This document shows, piece after piece, positions 17,366 to 25,963 of a DNA stretch of 64,000 nt (the stretch's first letter is position 1; every line of letters begins with the position of its first letter). The notes beneath the pieces are model-generated. The model had not been told where the DNA came from. It was given only the letters and a program-made list of their open reading frames with translations, and did not search any database. The position numbers and the translations under genes are program-made. Source of the stretch: an uncultured Phaeodactylibacter sp. (lineage in GTDB: Bacteria; Bacteroidota; Bacteroidia; Chitinophagales; Saprospiraceae); the NCBI GenBank assembly GCA_913057245.1, contig CAJXNH010000018.1, positions 1-64,000 of the forward strand. Reading direction: 5' to 3'.

Positions 17366-18355
17366 TTATTGATTGGTCTGCTGAGGCTTAACTGTAGTGG
17401 AGTCAGCTGCTTCTATGAAAAAAAAGCGGGCAGACTTTGGAGTAAAAAACATGGATTGAATATACTCTGGCTGACGAGTAATAAGGATGGGCGCGGTGGT
17501 ACCGGAAGAATTAAGGGCCACCCCTTCGAGATCAACCTCCGCTTTAAAGTCTTTGTAAGTCATCTCGTCGTACTGGCTCAGCCCCAACCTGGAAGTTACG
17601 GTCACCTTTTCCGGGAATATCCTAATGCTATCGGGCGCATTCTTGACAACTACAGGAACGTAAACCGATTTTTCCGTGAAGGATTCTACTTCGATCTGAG
17701 CCTCAACCTGTTCCGGGGAAAGGGCGAGTTCCGGAGGCGGCTTTTTTAGGCGTACGGTAGTCAGCAGGCTTTGCTTGAGGTTGCTGAATACGATAGAATC
17801 CGAAGGCCAGGATTCAAACTGACTAACGATGGACTGCGGCCCAATAAGGGTTACAGAGTCTGGTGACAGGGCGACAGGAGCTTTCAGCTGATGGTCAGGT
17901 GCAAAGCCAAGGAGTGTCACCGGTACAATAGGTACCCGACGACGTGCCTGTTCTTCCGCCCGGAGATTCAGCTGATCGTAATTGATTTCCAGCACATTAA
18001 TGTCGTCAGAATACAGCTGTGCCTGAATGTCGCTGCGCAATTGCCCGCGGGACAAGTTCAGCCGGCTGATGCCATACATATTATAGGTCAGCCCCAGCTC
18101 GCGGCTGTAGAAGTGATCAAAGAGCAAGTCCCAGCCGGTGCCTTCCAGATCAACCACCAGATTGTCCGGCGGTAGCGCAGAGAGGGAAGCCCCTTTAGGC
18201 AGTTCTATATTAAAGTAAACCTCTTTTTGCGCGCGGTACGTTTGAGAGAGCTTAATCAGCAACCAAAAGACGAAGGCTATCCCGATACAAGCAAGCAGGA
18301 TAGCCCGGTCTTCTTTCAGTTGAAACTTAAATATTTGCTTATTTATCTTGATCAT
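17366..18355 (-). CDS. YbbR/CdaR-like domain membrane protein
   Basis: A 329-aa protein with one N-terminal transmembrane helix (about 19-38, LLACIGIAFVFWLLIKL) and an extracytoplasmic region of tandem beta-rich YbbR-type domains. Recognisable repeats are VDLEGTGWDLLF early, VTLIGPQSIVSQF in the middle and VTVTSRLGLSQYDEMTYKDF later. In other bacteria such proteins sit beside and modulate the diadenylate cyclase CdaA; no cyclase gene is next to it here. Its first codons overlap the end of yajC by 17 bp, so translation is probably coupled. It is the last gene of a DUF1573-yajC-cdaR-like operon. Confidence 0.82.
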   Translation of the reverse strand: MIKINKQIFKFQLKEDRAILLACIGIAFVFWLLIKLSQTYRAQKEVYFNIELPKGASLSALPPDNLVVDLEGTGWDLLFDHFYSRELGLTYNMYGISRLNLSRGQLRSDIQAQLYSDDINVLEINYDQLNLRAEEQARRRVPIVPVTLLGFAPDHQLKAPVALSPDSVTLIGPQSIVSQFESWPSDSIVFSNLKQSLLTTVRLKKPPPELALSPEQVEAQIEVESFTEKSVYVPVVVKNAPDSIRIFPEKVTVTSRLGLSQYDEMTYKDFKAEVDLEGVALNSSGTTAPILITRQPEYIQSMFFTPKSARFFFIEAADSTTVKPQQTNQ

Positions 18356-18668
18356 CGCCTTCAGATACGAAGGACTCCGTCATCTCTTTGGAAATCGCGC
18401 TCCGCGTGACCCGGATGAAGGTTTTGTTGGAGACTTCAAGGGTAGCTTCCGTTTCGCTCAGCTTATTGATACGACCAATAATGCCGCTGGCGGTAACTAC
18501 TTCGTCCCCTTTCTGCAGCCCTTCGTTAAATGTCTTTTGTTCTTTCTGCCGTTTCTGCTGCGGGCGGATCAGAAACAGGTAAAAAATTACAATCATCGCA
18601 CCGATGAACACCAGGTTCATCATGCCTGCATTGCCCGCTTGTAGTAGTAAGATAGCGTTTTGAGTCAT
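18339..18668 (-). CDS. yajC: Preprotein translocase subunit YajC
   Basis: A 109-aa single-pass protein of normal length, the accessory SecDF-YajC component of Sec export. The N-terminal transmembrane helix (MMNLVFIGAMIVIFYLFLI) runs into the family signature LIRPQQKRQKEQK and then KGDEVVTASGIIGRI. It overlaps the YbbR-like gene by 17 bp and lies 24 bp downstream of the DUF1573 lipoprotein gene. Confidence 0.95.
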   Translation of the reverse strand: MTQNAILLLQAGNAGMMNLVFIGAMIVIFYLFLIRPQQKRQKEQKTFNEGLQKGDEVVTASGIIGRINKLSETEATLEVSNKTFIRVTRSAISKEMTESFVSEGDDQDK

Positions 18669-18692
18669 GTTTAAGATGAATTTCGTTTGTTT

Positions 18693-19208
18693 TTATTGTT
18701 CAGCGCCTTCCTCCTTTACGAAGCCGCGCAAATACACTTTAGTGGTTGCCGGATAGGAGTTGGCCGTAATGATGACGGGCTTAACCTGACGGGCACGCTT
18801 GTTTTTAGTGTCAAAGCGAACAAAGATTTCGCCCTCCTCTCCTACCGGTATCGGGTCTTTGGGCCATTCCGGCACGGTGCAGCCACAGGTGGAGCGGGCG
18901 CCCTGAATGACAAGTGGGGCCTTACCCGTATTTCTGAATTTAAAGGTGTGCTCAATGATGTCTCCTTCCATTACTTCACCGAATTCGTAGTTTTGCTCCT
19001 CAAAGCTCATTTTAGCTACATTAACGGTATCAATGGGCGTATCAGCAGAAACCGGGTTGCGAATGATATCCGAATTACTGATGGCACCATCCTTTTTAAT
19101 CTCCTGAAGGGTCTTCTCTGAACTACTTTCCGGCTGTTGGCTGTCGTTGCTGCAAGCGGCGAGCAGGAACAGGGATGCGAACAAAAAAGCCGGCAGTGAT
19201 TTCATCAT
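18693..19208 (-). CDS. DUF1573 domain lipoprotein
   Basis: A 171-aa exported lipoprotein. The start at 19208 (MMKSLPAFLFASLF; 19205 is equally possible) gives a signal peptide ending in a lipobox LAAC with the lipidated Cys at 19. The mature part contains one DUF1573 domain, an immunoglobulin-like fold: the features are FGEVMEGDIIEHTFKFRNTG, ARSTCGCTVPEWPKDPI and a final PVIITANSYPATTKVYLRG. The conserved Cys-Gly-Cys is present; its role is not established. First gene of a leftward operon with yajC and the YbbR-like gene. Confidence 0.9.
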   Translation of the reverse strand: MMKSLPAFLFASLFLLAACSNDSQQPESSSEKTLQEIKKDGAISNSDIIRNPVSADTPIDTVNVAKMSFEEQNYEFGEVMEGDIIEHTFKFRNTGKAPLVIQGARSTCGCTVPEWPKDPIPVGEEGEIFVRFDTKNKRARQVKPVIITANSYPATTKVYLRGFVKEEGAEQ

Positions 19209-19227
19209 AGCATTTCTTTTTTCAGCA

Positions 19228-19261
19228 CAAAGGTAATGAACTCCGTGAATCCTTGACCAAA
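19228..19261 (-). promoter_or_regulatory. Candidate promoter of the DUF1573-yajC-cdaR operon
   Basis: On the minus strand TACCTTTG (19235-19228) matches the TAnnTTTG -7 consensus exactly, with a TTTG (19261-19258) 22 nt upstream, slightly longer than the usual 19-nt spacing. It ends 20 bp before the ATG at 19208. Confidence 0.5.
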
Positions 19262-19318
19262 TTATCAACTAATCCGGGAAAGGATTTGTTTTGTCCCCTG
19301 TAAACACCTACCCGCAAC

Positions 19319-19840
19319 ATGCAGATTTACCTTATCGGTTTTATGGGGTCGGGCAAATCCTTTACCGGCCAGCAGCTGGCCCAACTACTCGATCGTCAGT
19401 TCATTGATCTCGACGACTGGATTGAGCAGAAGGCGGGGCATTCCATACGCGAAATCTTTGAACAGCAGGGCGAAGCGCACTTCAGGAAATCTGAAGCGGA
19501 AGCCATTCGCCAAATGGCAGAGCAGCCGGCTGCGGTAATCGCCACAGGCGGTGGCACTCCGTGTTTTCACCAAAACATGGAATGGATGAACGCGAATGGG
19601 CTCACCATCTACCTCGATACTTCGCCTGAGGTATTATTCCAGCGCCTGAAGGACGGGCGGGACCACCGACCACTTATCCGCTCTATGTCGGATGAGGGGC
19701 TATGGTCATATATCGCCCTTAAACTGCAGGAACGCACCCCCTACTATCAGCGGGCAAGCATCATCTATGCGCAAAAGACTGGCAGGGAAGCCATTGCAGA
19801 AGATCTGGCACATCAATTTTCTAACATAACCGGGCATTAA
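19319..19840 (+). CDS. aroK: Shikimate kinase
   Basis: A 173-aa NMP-kinase-fold enzyme of normal length that phosphorylates shikimate at O3 in the chorismate pathway. P-loop GFMGSGKS at 7-14, the shikimate-binding FIDLDDWIE near 30-38, an REIFEQQGEAHFRKSEAEA stretch, the GGGTPC loop near residue 79, and the lid-region Arg in RLKDGRDHRPLI. The stop is immediately followed by the ATG of the next gene (TAA|ATG), so the two are likely translated from one mRNA. Confidence 0.96.
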   Translation: MQIYLIGFMGSGKSFTGQQLAQLLDRQFIDLDDWIEQKAGHSIREIFEQQGEAHFRKSEAEAIRQMAEQPAAVIATGGGTPCFHQNMEWMNANGLTIYLDTSPEVLFQRLKDGRDHRPLIRSMSDEGLWSYIALKLQERTPYYQRASIIYAQKTGREAIAEDLAHQFSNITGH

Positions 19841-20425
19841 ATGAACTGGGCAGGCGTAGATTACGGGAGCAAAACAACAGGGACTACGGTCATTGCATGG
19901 GCTGAAGGCCCTGACATTCAATTGGCACAGAGTGCCTCTAAAAAAGATGCTGATCAATGGGTAAAAAGCTGGGTAAAAGCACATCAGCCTGAAACGTTGT
20001 ACCTGGACGCTCCCCTGAGCCTCCCCGGTGTTTACCACGCCCCCGATGCTTACGAAGACTTTTTCTACCGGGCTGCTGATAAAGAGGTACAAGCTATGTC
20101 GCCTATGTTCCTCGGTGGCCTGACCGCACGTGCTATGCGTTTAAGCCGGGAGTTGGAAGCCTTGAAATGCGCTACCCTGGAGGTCTACCCGGGGCAGCTT
20201 GCCAAAATACTCGGGCTGGACCGCAAGCGGTACAAGAAAGATAAAGCCTATCTGCAGGAAGCCACCGAGACCGTCTTGTCCCATTTACCGGATTATCAAG
20301 TGGCAAAGCCCCCATCCAACTGGCATCAGGTAGACGCCCTGCTTGCATTCTGCAGCGGATACCGGCATCAGCAGGGACTTGCGGCTATTTATGGCAAGGC
20401 TACGGAAGGGCAGATTATTTGTTAA
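19841..20425 (+). CDS. DUF429-like protein, predicted RNase-H-fold nuclease family
   Basis: A 194-aa protein beginning MNWAGVDYGSKTTGTTVI, a beta-hairpin with an early Asp as in RNase-H-fold proteins. A second strand holds an acidic residue (LYLDAPLSLPG), followed by FLGGLTARAMRL, VYPGQLAKILGL and a final WHQVDALLAF with a conserved-looking Asp. This arrangement of Asp residues is typical of the DUF429 predicted-nuclease family. No experimental function is known to me. Abuts aroK with no spacer. Confidence 0.65.
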   Translation: MNWAGVDYGSKTTGTTVIAWAEGPDIQLAQSASKKDADQWVKSWVKAHQPETLYLDAPLSLPGVYHAPDAYEDFFYRAADKEVQAMSPMFLGGLTARAMRLSRELEALKCATLEVYPGQLAKILGLDRKRYKKDKAYLQEATETVLSHLPDYQVAKPPSNWHQVDALLAFCSGYRHQQGLAAIYGKATEGQIIC

Positions 20426-20529
20426 CTTTTCAGAACCGGAAAAAAGCACTAGTTTTAAGCCTTACCCAATTATGGGCTATTGCCGAGCCCAAAATGGACA
20501 AGCCCTAATCAATCAACCCAATTGCCTGC

Positions 20530-23500
20530 ATGGCTTTCGAACTCACGATTCCATTTTACGCTTTTCGGCTCCACCTGCAGACCGGTGGCAGCCTGCTCGC
20601 TCCGCTCAACGACCGGGAAGTGCTGCGCATCCGGGAAAAGCTCCCTATTCTTGCCGGGCAATATGCGGAGGCCTTGCAAAGCAAAGTGCTCAATCAGGGG
20701 CAAATTAGCGAGCTGCTCAACGAGTATCAGCAGGGCCACTTTATCCCCGCTAAAGTAAAGGTGAGTTTTCCGGCTTCCAGGGATCAATTCACTTATCCGG
20801 CCTTCGAACTTGAGTTCACCTACTATTTCAATCAGTTGCAGCCCGGAGAAGGGATATGGGCCATTGTCCCGGCATTGGATTTAGAGGCGTACTCGGCTGT
20901 CCCCGAAGAATTAGAGCAAAAAGTCATTGAAGCCATTCAGCTAGACTTTGCCCGCCACCGCCGCCTGCAAGCCGTACAAAACATCGTAAGCGCGATCTGG
21001 TTTGACCTCATAGAGCTTAAGCAGTACCCAATTACGCTCAAAGTACCCAGCCCGAAAGAACTGGAGCAAATGGGCAACGAGCAGCAGGACCGGCTACTGC
21101 CCAAAGCTGCTACCGAACTAAAAATTGAAACGCCCGCCAGTTATGGCAGAGACAAGGAACTCAGGCAGCTGGCGCAAATCCTTAACGGCAACTTTCACCG
21201 CAACACCTTGCTCGTTGGCCCCACCGGCACGGGCAAAACCGCCCTGGTCTGGGAGCTTGCCCGCCGGCAATCCGAATTTGGGCTGCCTGGCAAAATCTGG
21301 GAAACCACGGCTTCAACCCTCATCAAAGAACTGATGAAGGATACCGGGTGGCAGGAGAACCTATCCTTGCTTTGCAGGGAGCTTTCCGGCCAGCCAGACC
21401 TCCTTTTTGTACGAAACCTGATGGACTTGTTTGAAGTAGGCAAATATGAAGGCAACACGGTTAGTATTGCCGACTATCTGCTGCCGTACCTGAGCCGGGG
21501 AGAAGTCACGCTGATCTCAGAATGCACAGATGAAGAGCTGGCCCGTATTGAAATAAAAAGCCCTTCCTACCTTAATGTATTTCAGCGCATCGCCATCACG
21601 GAGCCTGAATCCGGGGAATTGGAGCAGATCATCGAACGGAAAGCCAATGATCTGGCCAAGGGCCAGCGTATTCGTATTGACTCCTATGCGATTCAGGAAA
21701 CGGTTCGCCTCAGCCGGCGATTTACACCCTATGATGGAATGCCCGGCCGTCCTGTCCGTTTTTTGGAAAACCTCCTCCTGAGCCGGAGAGTGAAATCCCT
21801 GCCCGGTGCCCAAACCGACACCGTTGCCATACACCGTTCCGAGATCATTGCTCAATTTAGCGAGGAGACCGGGATGCCGCGGTTTATGATCGACCCAGAC
21901 CTGCCAATGGACCCGGAAGCGCTGCTCAAGCATTTCAATAGCCGGGTTTTCGGGCAGGAAGAAGCCGTAAATCAGATTGTGGGCATTCTTTCCACCGTCA
22001 AAACCGCTTTGGCCCGCACCGGGAAGCCAATTGCCTCTATGCTCTTTGTGGGGCCTACGGGTGTAGGCAAGACCGAGCTGGCTAAGCAGCTGGCAGCATT
22101 CATGTTTGGAACGGCGGACCGGATGACCCGCTTTGATATGAGCGAATTCTCAACGCCCTATGCTGTACAGCGGCTCATTGGGCAAAGCTACTTCTCTGAG
22201 GGCCTGCTGACTTCGGCTATCCGGAAAGCGCCCTTTGGAGTGCTGTTGTTTGACGAAATCGAAAAGGCGCATCCGGTATTTTTTGACCTGCTTTTGCAAA
22301 TGCTTTCTGAAGGCCGGCTTACCGATAGTCAGGGCAGGCTGGTTAACTTCTGCAGTACGATCATTATCATGACTTCCAACGTAGGGGCGGGCAGCCTTCA
22401 GCTCAACCCGATCGGGTGGCAAAAAGAGCAGACCATCAAAAGCGTGGAAGCCCACTTTCTTAATGCGGTGCAGAAATATTTCCGACCCGAACTCTTCAAC
22501 CGGATCGACCAGATTATCCCCTTTGCCCCACTGGACAACCTGACCATCCGCTATGTGCTCGACCGGGAAATTGAACAGCTCAAGCGCCGCGAGGGCATCC
22601 GCTTTCGCAAAATGAACTTTGTGCTGACCGAACCCTTCCTGGAACATCTGGCCACCCGGGGCTACGATAAACAATACGGCGCCCGCCACCTGCAGCGGAC
22701 ACTCCGGCATGAGCTTATCCTACCGCTGGCTTATGCCCTGAATCAGCAGGATGTCGACGATCAGGTTGAAATCGTTGTGGGCCTGAAAGATGGGCAAACG
22801 CATCTGACGACCAAATCTGACCCGTTGGGACTCGACTTGTTATTGGAAGAATACACCAAAATCGCTTACGCCGACCACGCGAGCAATCTCCGCCGGTCGG
22901 TAGAAAAACTCATGGAAGGCAGTTCGTATGTACATATGCTTTCTGAGCTAGACCTGTTGACAGCCTCCCGCCGCCGCAAGGGTAAGCAGTTTTGGGAACA
23001 AAAAGAAAATGCAGAACGCTACGGTATCCTTACCGACCAAAAGACACGCTTTGAAGCGCTGCTGCAACATACCGAGCAACTGGAGCTGCAGTTGGCATTG
23101 TCCTGCCTTGGGGTACAACCCTATCAGCCCGAGTGGTTAAACACCCTGGATCAGGTGGAGCAGCAACTGCAGCAGGAAAAACTTAACCTTTTTGATATCC
23201 TGAACCCGGAGCATAACGAATGTCCACTTTATATAATAGGTGAGGACCCCGAACGGGTAATCTGGTTTTATGAGAAACTAATCAGGGGTCTACCTTTTGA
23301 GCTCGCTGCCACCGAAGCCATCTGGCTCCGGGGCACAGGGCCTAAAGCTTCTGTTATTTCGACGGAGCACAATTGGAGTAAGCACAAAAAGCCCGAGCCC
23401 CAAAATGCACAAGACCAACTGGTTGGAGCCTGTCTGCGCCTTACCGGGCAAGCCGTCCGTGTTTATTTTACGCCGGAAACCGGTGTGCAGTCGTGGCAGG

Positions 23501-23748
23501 AAGGACCAGCTGAGTACCAGGAATATTATGTCATTGCCGCACCTCAGAGCGTCAAACAGGCACACGAGCTGGTACGCACAGCTGAACGCCTGCCTTTCCC
23601 TACCCCGCATCGTGTGATTAACGAAGATACCATTCAGGATACCCGGTTTGATCTAAAAAGGGAACACCATGGCAATCAACTGCTGGAGCTCATTCAGGAT
23701 AAGCTGGACCAGGAGTTACGATTCAACATTGACAAGATAATTGGATAA
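20530..23748 (+). CDS. Divergent ClpA/ClpB-like double AAA+ ATPase with a PCRF-like C-terminal extension
   Basis: A 1072-aa Clp/Hsp100-type unfoldase of atypical build. Residues 1-195 are a novel N-terminal region without Clp_N repeats. D1 (about 205-420) has an intact Walker A (GPTGTGKT, 230-237), but the Walker B reads LLFVRN (291-296), so the usual Asp-Glu is Arg-Asn. D2 (about 470-760) is canonical: Walker A GPTGVGKT (508-515), Walker B LLFDEIEKAHP (D575, E576), sensor-1 N617 (MTSNVG), arginine finger R658 (LFNRID), sensor-2 R719 (GARHLQR). Residues 775-1072 are an extension with a predicted coiled coil (about 840-885). Its later part (LRLTGQAVRVYF, PETGVQSW) resembles the PCRF domain of release factors, but no GGQ motif is present. 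The ATPase call is firm; the extension call is inference. The subtilase gene follows 6 bp later. Confidence 0.85.
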   Translation: MAFELTIPFYAFRLHLQTGGSLLAPLNDREVLRIREKLPILAGQYAEALQSKVLNQGQISELLNEYQQGHFIPAKVKVSFPASRDQFTYPAFELEFTYYFNQLQPGEGIWAIVPALDLEAYSAVPEELEQKVIEAIQLDFARHRRLQAVQNIVSAIWFDLIELKQYPITLKVPSPKELEQMGNEQQDRLLPKAATELKIETPASYGRDKELRQLAQILNGNFHRNTLLVGPTGTGKTALVWELARRQSEFGLPGKIWETTASTLIKELMKDTGWQENLSLLCRELSGQPDLLFVRNLMDLFEVGKYEGNTVSIADYLLPYLSRGEVTLISECTDEELARIEIKSPSYLNVFQRIAITEPESGELEQIIERKANDLAKGQRIRIDSYAIQETVRLSRRFTPYDGMPGRPVRFLENLLLSRRVKSLPGAQTDTVAIHRSEIIAQFSEETGMPRFMIDPDLPMDPEALLKHFNSRVFGQEEAVNQIVGILSTVKTALARTGKPIASMLFVGPTGVGKTELAKQLAAFMFGTADRMTRFDMSEFSTPYAVQRLIGQSYFSEGLLTSAIRKAPFGVLLFDEIEKAHPVFFDLLLQMLSEGRLTDSQGRLVNFCSTIIIMTSNVGAGSLQLNPIGWQKEQTIKSVEAHFLNAVQKYFRPELFNRIDQIIPFAPLDNLTIRYVLDREIEQLKRREGIRFRKMNFVLTEPFLEHLATRGYDKQYGARHLQRTLRHELILPLAYALNQQDVDDQVEIVVGLKDGQTHLTTKSDPLGLDLLLEEYTKIAYADHASNLRRSVEKLMEGSSYVHMLSELDLLTASRRRKGKQFWEQKENAERYGILTDQKTRFEALLQHTEQLELQLALSCLGVQPYQPEWLNTLDQVEQQLQQEKLNLFDILNPEHNECPLYIIGEDPERVIWFYEKLIRGLPFELAATEAIWLRGTGPKASVISTEHNWSKHKKPEPQNAQDQLVGACLRLTGQAVRVYFTPETGVQSWQEGPAEYQEYYVIAAPQSVKQAHELVRTAERLPFPTPHRVINEDTIQDTRFDLKREHHGNQLLELIQDKLDQELRFNIDKIIG

Positions 23749-23754
23749 CGAACT

Positions 23755-25158
23755 ATGAAAAAGACCATTTTTTACAGTGCTGTCGCCTGTTTTTTGTGCT
23801 TTGCCCTGCCTGCGTTGGGACAGGAACAACGAGTAGACAATAACGATCTGCAATTTTATTGGGTTGCCTTCAAGGACAAAGCAAATACGCCCTACAGGAT
23901 TGAGGCACCGGAGGCTTTTCTTGCTCCACGTTCCATTGCCAGAAGGCAGAAACTGGGCATCCCGGTGACTACAGAAGACTTTCCGCCTAATCCTGGTTAC
24001 CTCAAAGGCATTACCGAAGCGGGAGCCAAGGTGCACCATACCTCCCGCTGGCTCAATGCCGCTACCGTTTACGGAAGTGCCTCCATGCTGCCCGCTATCG
24101 AAGCCTTGCCCTTTGTGGATACCGTTTGGTATGCCGGGCCGTACCGGGCTAAAAAAGCCAGCGTGGAACGGGACGCGAAAATGGGCAAGCTCAAGAGCAA
24201 AGCCCTGTCCGGGCAGCACTATGGTTACGGCACTAAACAGATCAAAGCCATTAATGGAGATAGTCTTCACCTGATAGGCTACAGGGGCAAGGGCGTCCTG
24301 ATTGCCGTTATGGATGGCGGTTTCACCGGCGTAGACCACAGCCCCTTCTTCGACTCCCTGCGCGCTGACAACCGGTTGCTTACGTCCATGGATATAGTCG
24401 ATAAAGACACTATGGTCTGGGAATCCAGTAGCCATGGCACCAAGGTGCTCTCCACTATGGCGGCCAATCAGCCGGAAGTTTTGGTAGGCACCGCACCCGA
24501 TGCCACCTACGTTTGCATTAAAACCGAAGATACACGGGGCGAACACCGGATAGAAGAATGCCACTGGGTGGCCGGTCTCGAGTACGCGGATAGCCTCGGA
24601 GCGGACGTCATGAACTCTTCTCTGGGCTATACCCAATTTGATGAGGCCTCCATGAACTACACGGCGGAAGACCTGACGGGGGGGATTTCTGTAGCCAGCC
24701 AGGCTGCCAATATTGCGGCCAGGAAAGGCATGCTGGTGATTACTAGCGCCGGCAATGAAGGGAACAGCCCGTGGCGCCGGATCGGTATTCCGGCGGATGC
24801 GGCAGGCGCTTTTTCCATTGGAGCTACTGCACTCAACGGCGATTTAGCCAGCTTCAGCTCCGTAGGCCCTACGGCGGACCGGCGCATCAAACCGGATATC
24901 GTGGCGCCCGGAGCGTGGGTTACATTGGCTGATGCCTATCAGTATCAGGTGACGATTGGGTCCGGGACTTCTTTTGCCAGCCCCATTGTGGCGGGCATGG
25001 TCGCTTGCCTGCGCGAGGCGTATCCCGATGCAAGTGTAGAGGAACTACTGGATGCTATCCGCAATAGTAGTAGTCAATCTGAACGGCCTGATGTTGCCGT
25101 GGGATATGGAATGCCAGATTTTTTGAAAGCTTATTACGCACTTCGTAAACAGCCTTAA
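23755..25158 (+). CDS. Exported S8 family subtilisin-like serine protease
   Basis: A 467-aa secreted subtilase. A signal peptide (MKKTIFYSAVACFLCFALPA) is followed by a roughly 150-residue propeptide-like region and the catalytic domain: Asp187 (IAVMDGGF), His227 (SSHGTKV), oxyanion Asn334 (SAGNEGNS) and Ser406 (GTSFASPIVAGM). The protein ends right after the catalytic domain (YYALRKQP), without a T9SS sorting domain, so it should stay in the periplasm or be surface-anchored by other means. It starts 6 bp after the AAA+ gene, suggesting one transcript and perhaps a linked envelope proteostasis role (inference). Confidence 0.92.
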   Translation: MKKTIFYSAVACFLCFALPALGQEQRVDNNDLQFYWVAFKDKANTPYRIEAPEAFLAPRSIARRQKLGIPVTTEDFPPNPGYLKGITEAGAKVHHTSRWLNAATVYGSASMLPAIEALPFVDTVWYAGPYRAKKASVERDAKMGKLKSKALSGQHYGYGTKQIKAINGDSLHLIGYRGKGVLIAVMDGGFTGVDHSPFFDSLRADNRLLTSMDIVDKDTMVWESSSHGTKVLSTMAANQPEVLVGTAPDATYVCIKTEDTRGEHRIEECHWVAGLEYADSLGADVMNSSLGYTQFDEASMNYTAEDLTGGISVASQAANIAARKGMLVITSAGNEGNSPWRRIGIPADAAGAFSIGATALNGDLASFSSVGPTADRRIKPDIVAPGAWVTLADAYQYQVTIGSGTSFASPIVAGMVACLREAYPDASVEELLDAIRNSSSQSERPDVAVGYGMPDFLKAYYALRKQP

Positions 25159-25197
25159 TAAAAACCGGGCGCTGGCAAGTTGCGGCCAGCGCCCGGT
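25158..25197 (-). terminator. Intrinsic terminator between convergent subtilase and SDR genes
   Basis: CCGGGCGCTGGC (25165-25176) pairs with GCCAGCGCCCGG (25185-25196), a 12-bp perfect stem. The T-run (GGTTTTTATT) is on the minus strand, so it chiefly ends the folE/SDR transcript; the strong stem may also slow rightward transcription. Confidence 0.88.
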
Positions 25198-25224
25198 CAA
25201 AGCATATTTCCTGGAAAAAGGAGA

Positions 25225-25947
25225 CTAAATCACCTGATGGTTGAAAGGCTGTATGACCATTTCAGACACCACCCCGGAAGTGGGTTGCTGGCACATAAAC
25301 CATACCGCGCGCCCCGCTTCCTGAGCCGTAATGAATTTGTCCCGGTTTACAGGCATGTCAATGTCGTCCCAGAACTCTGAATCCACGCCGCCCAGGTAGA
25401 GGTTCGACAGCCGGATTTCCGTACGTTTTAGCTCTTCGCGCAGTGACTTCACCATGCCGTTTAGCCCGTATTTGGAAGCCGCGTAGGCTGCAGCAGCCGC
25501 CATAGGCGCCCGCCCCAGAACACCGGGAATATTGATGATCATCCCTTTTTTAGATGCCTTCATAGGAGGCAGGAAAGCCTGCATAACCAGGAAAGCGCCT
25601 TTGAGGTTGATGTCGATCATACGGCTCATTTGCTCGTATTCAATTTGCTCAAACTTCTTGAGGTAGCCTACTCCGGCAGCGTTCACCAGAATGTCAATCT
25701 GATCCACTTTGCTGTGTATCTGATCCGCTACTTTCTGAACGGATTCCGGGTCTGTGACCTCCATGGTAAATACCTGATCGTCGGGAATTTTATTGGCTTG
25801 GGCCACCTTTTTCAGCTTCTCCTGATCTCTGCCGGTAATGAAGACATTACCCTGAGAGTTTTTAATCATTTTGGTCGCTTCGGCACCAATGCCGCCGGTA
25901 GCGCCTACAATCAGTACTTTCTTGTTGGCTAATAATTCAACCGCCAT
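25225..25947 (-). CDS. Short-chain dehydrogenase/reductase (SDR) family protein with altered active site
   Basis: A 240-aa classical SDR. The nucleotide-binding GATGGIG (15-21), NAAG (89-92) and active-site Tyr155-x3-Lys159 (YAASK) are present. The catalytic Ser, expected 13 residues before the Tyr, appears to be Gly142 (INIPGVLGRAP), so the triad is incomplete and the activity may be weak, altered or lost. The substrate is unknown; the family includes carbonyl, sugar and pteridine reductases. It lies 16 bp downstream of folE in the same direction, and SDR enzymes such as sepiapterin or dihydropteridine reductase act after GTP cyclohydrolase, so a pterin role is a possible but unproven reading. 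Confidence 0.82.
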   Translation of the reverse strand: MAVELLANKKVLIVGATGGIGAEATKMIKNSQGNVFITGRDQEKLKKVAQANKIPDDQVFTMEVTDPESVQKVADQIHSKVDQIDILVNAAGVGYLKKFEQIEYEQMSRMIDINLKGAFLVMQAFLPPMKASKKGMIINIPGVLGRAPMAAAAAYAASKYGLNGMVKSLREELKRTEIRLSNLYLGGVDSEFWDDIDMPVNRDKFITAQEAGRAVWFMCQQPTSGVVSEMVIQPFNHQVI

Positions 25948-25963
25948 AGTATAAATTCACTTT

